5,791 bases of DNA from Acidimicrobiia bacterium (GTDB lineage Bacteria > Actinomycetota > Acidimicrobiia > Acidimicrobiales > Ilumatobacteraceae). Shown piece after piece: positions 5,107 through 5,791 of this stretch (positions are counted from its first letter, which is position 1; each line of letters begins with the position of its first letter). The stretch is taken from positions 1 through 5,791 of the forward strand of contig RHCK01000115.1 in NCBI GenBank assembly GCA_010030605.1, read 5' to 3'. Below the pieces are notes generated by a model. It did no database searches. It worked only from the letters and a program-made list of their open reading frames with translations, and was not told the origin of the DNA. Position numbers and translations under genes: made by a program.

Positions 5107-5791
5107 ATCCGAAGCCCCTCGTCGTGAACTGGCGCGGCTCGCCGTGCCCGGACTGATCTGGGGCACCTCGTTCTATTTCATCGCCGAAGGTCTGAAAGCC
5201 TTTCCGGCCGCGGTGATCACTCCCATGCGCATCGGGTTCGGTTTCGCCACACTCGCCTTGGTGCCCGCGGCCCGCGTGCGATTACCCCGCGAAGCCTGGC
5301 CACGGTTGGTGTTGCTGGCCACCATCTGGATGGCGGTGCCGTTGACCATGTTCCCCTTCGCCGAAGAACGCGTGGCCTCGAGCGTGGCCGGCATGTTGAA
5401 CGGGGCCATCCCGTTGTTCGTGGCATCGGTGGCCACCTTCGTGTATAAACGTCGACCATCGCGCGCACAGCTCTACGGCTTGGCCGTGGGGTTCGTGGGC
5501 GTGGTCGCCATCGCGTTGCCGACATTGGGCGAAGGCTCGTCGAGCGCGTTGGGCATCGGCCTGATCTTCATCGCGCTCGCGTGTTACGGGTTCGCGCTCG
5601 ATCTGGCCGCGCCATTGCAACAGCAATACGGATCGCTGCCCGTTCTCTGGAACGCCCAGTTGGTGGCGCTCGTTCTGGTGGTGCCGTTCGCGATTCCGTC
5701 GCTGGACGACATCGACTTCGCCTGGAAACCGTTTCTCATGATCGGCGCTCTCGGAATGTTCGGCACGGCTCTCGCCTACGTGGTGATGGCC
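5093..5791 (+). CDS. EamA/DMT family transporter, N-terminal part
   Basis: The frame stays open to the right edge, giving 233 residues of a family usually about 280-310 long, so the last membrane segments lie outside. After a short charged N-terminus (MTGVESEAPRRELAR), the landmarks of a drug/metabolite transporter follow: GLIWGTSFYFI at 20-30, the R-x-G-F-x-F-A-T-L region at 46-54, EERVASSVAGMLNGAIPLF at 91-109 (the conserved pore-lining 'a..s.vAs.l....PlF' segment), GLAVGFVGVVAI at 129-140 and, in the second EamA repeat, GIGLIFIALACYGFALD at 154-170. Members export amino acids, nucleosides or other metabolites; the substrate is unknown. The ATG overlaps the stop of the LysE-type exporter by one base step (ATGA) with no Shine-Dalgarno, so the two are very likely translated from one mRNA. 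Pairing two exporter families suggests shared or complementary efflux, which is inference. Confidence 0.9.
   Translation, partial: MTGVESEAPRRELARLAVPGLIWGTSFYFIAEGLKAFPAAVITPMRIGFGFATLALVPAARVRLPREAWPRLVLLATIWMAVPLTMFPFAEERVASSVAGMLNGAIPLFVASVATFVYKRRPSRAQLYGLAVGFVGVVAIALPTLGEGSSSALGIGLIFIALACYGFALDLAAPLQQQYGSLPVLWNAQLVALVLVVPFAIPSLDDIDFAWKPFLMIGALGMFGTALAYVVMA

Overview
The window is GC-rich, densely packed chromosomal DNA that looks actinobacterial, plausibly an Acidimicrobiia-like lineage. That placement is inferred from three things: a rhomboid protease with an N-terminal double zinc knuckle, a DUF3039 protein, and an FmdB-type zinc ribbon of the actinobacterial CPxGH form with a Cys-rich tail. 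Hardly any gene has a Shine-Dalgarno sequence. Several genes instead have a TAnnnT hexamer 6-7 bases before the start codon, which is the signature of leaderless transcription. No RNA genes, insertion sequences or CRISPR arrays were seen.

Layout, left to right. (1) 2-250 (+): the C-terminal half of a YbhB/YbcL-type PEBP protein. (2) 322-2346 (+): a soluble PAS-PAS-GGDEF-EAL protein for cyclic di-GMP turnover, followed after 3 bases by a rhomboid protease at 2350-3204 (+). (3) Two small genes on the minus strand: a 44-residue single-span membrane protein (3222-3356) and an FmdB-family zinc ribbon (3406-3633). They converge on the rhomboid gene. (4) Divergent from FmdB across 33 bases: a DUF3039 gene (3667-3975, +) overlapping a Nudix hydrolase (3968-4450, +). 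(5) A LysE/RhtB-type exporter (4461-5096, +) overlapping an EamA/DMT-type transporter (5093 to the window edge, +).

How the genes may work together: the c-di-GMP enzyme and the rhomboid protease are probably co-transcribed, linking a signal-turnover enzyme with a membrane protease. The DUF3039/Nudix and LysE/EamA pairs are each joined by overlapping stop and start codons, which points to translational coupling. LysE and EamA are both metabolite-exporter families. LysE appears to have its own leaderless promoter, whose -10 element contains the Nudix stop codon.

I see no clearly novel multi-gene defence or mobile system. The points most worth a second look are the recurring leaderless promoters, the altered EAL-domain loop beside an otherwise complete catalytic set, the hairpin directly abutting the Nudix start codon, and the exact direct repeat spanning the LysE/EamA junction.
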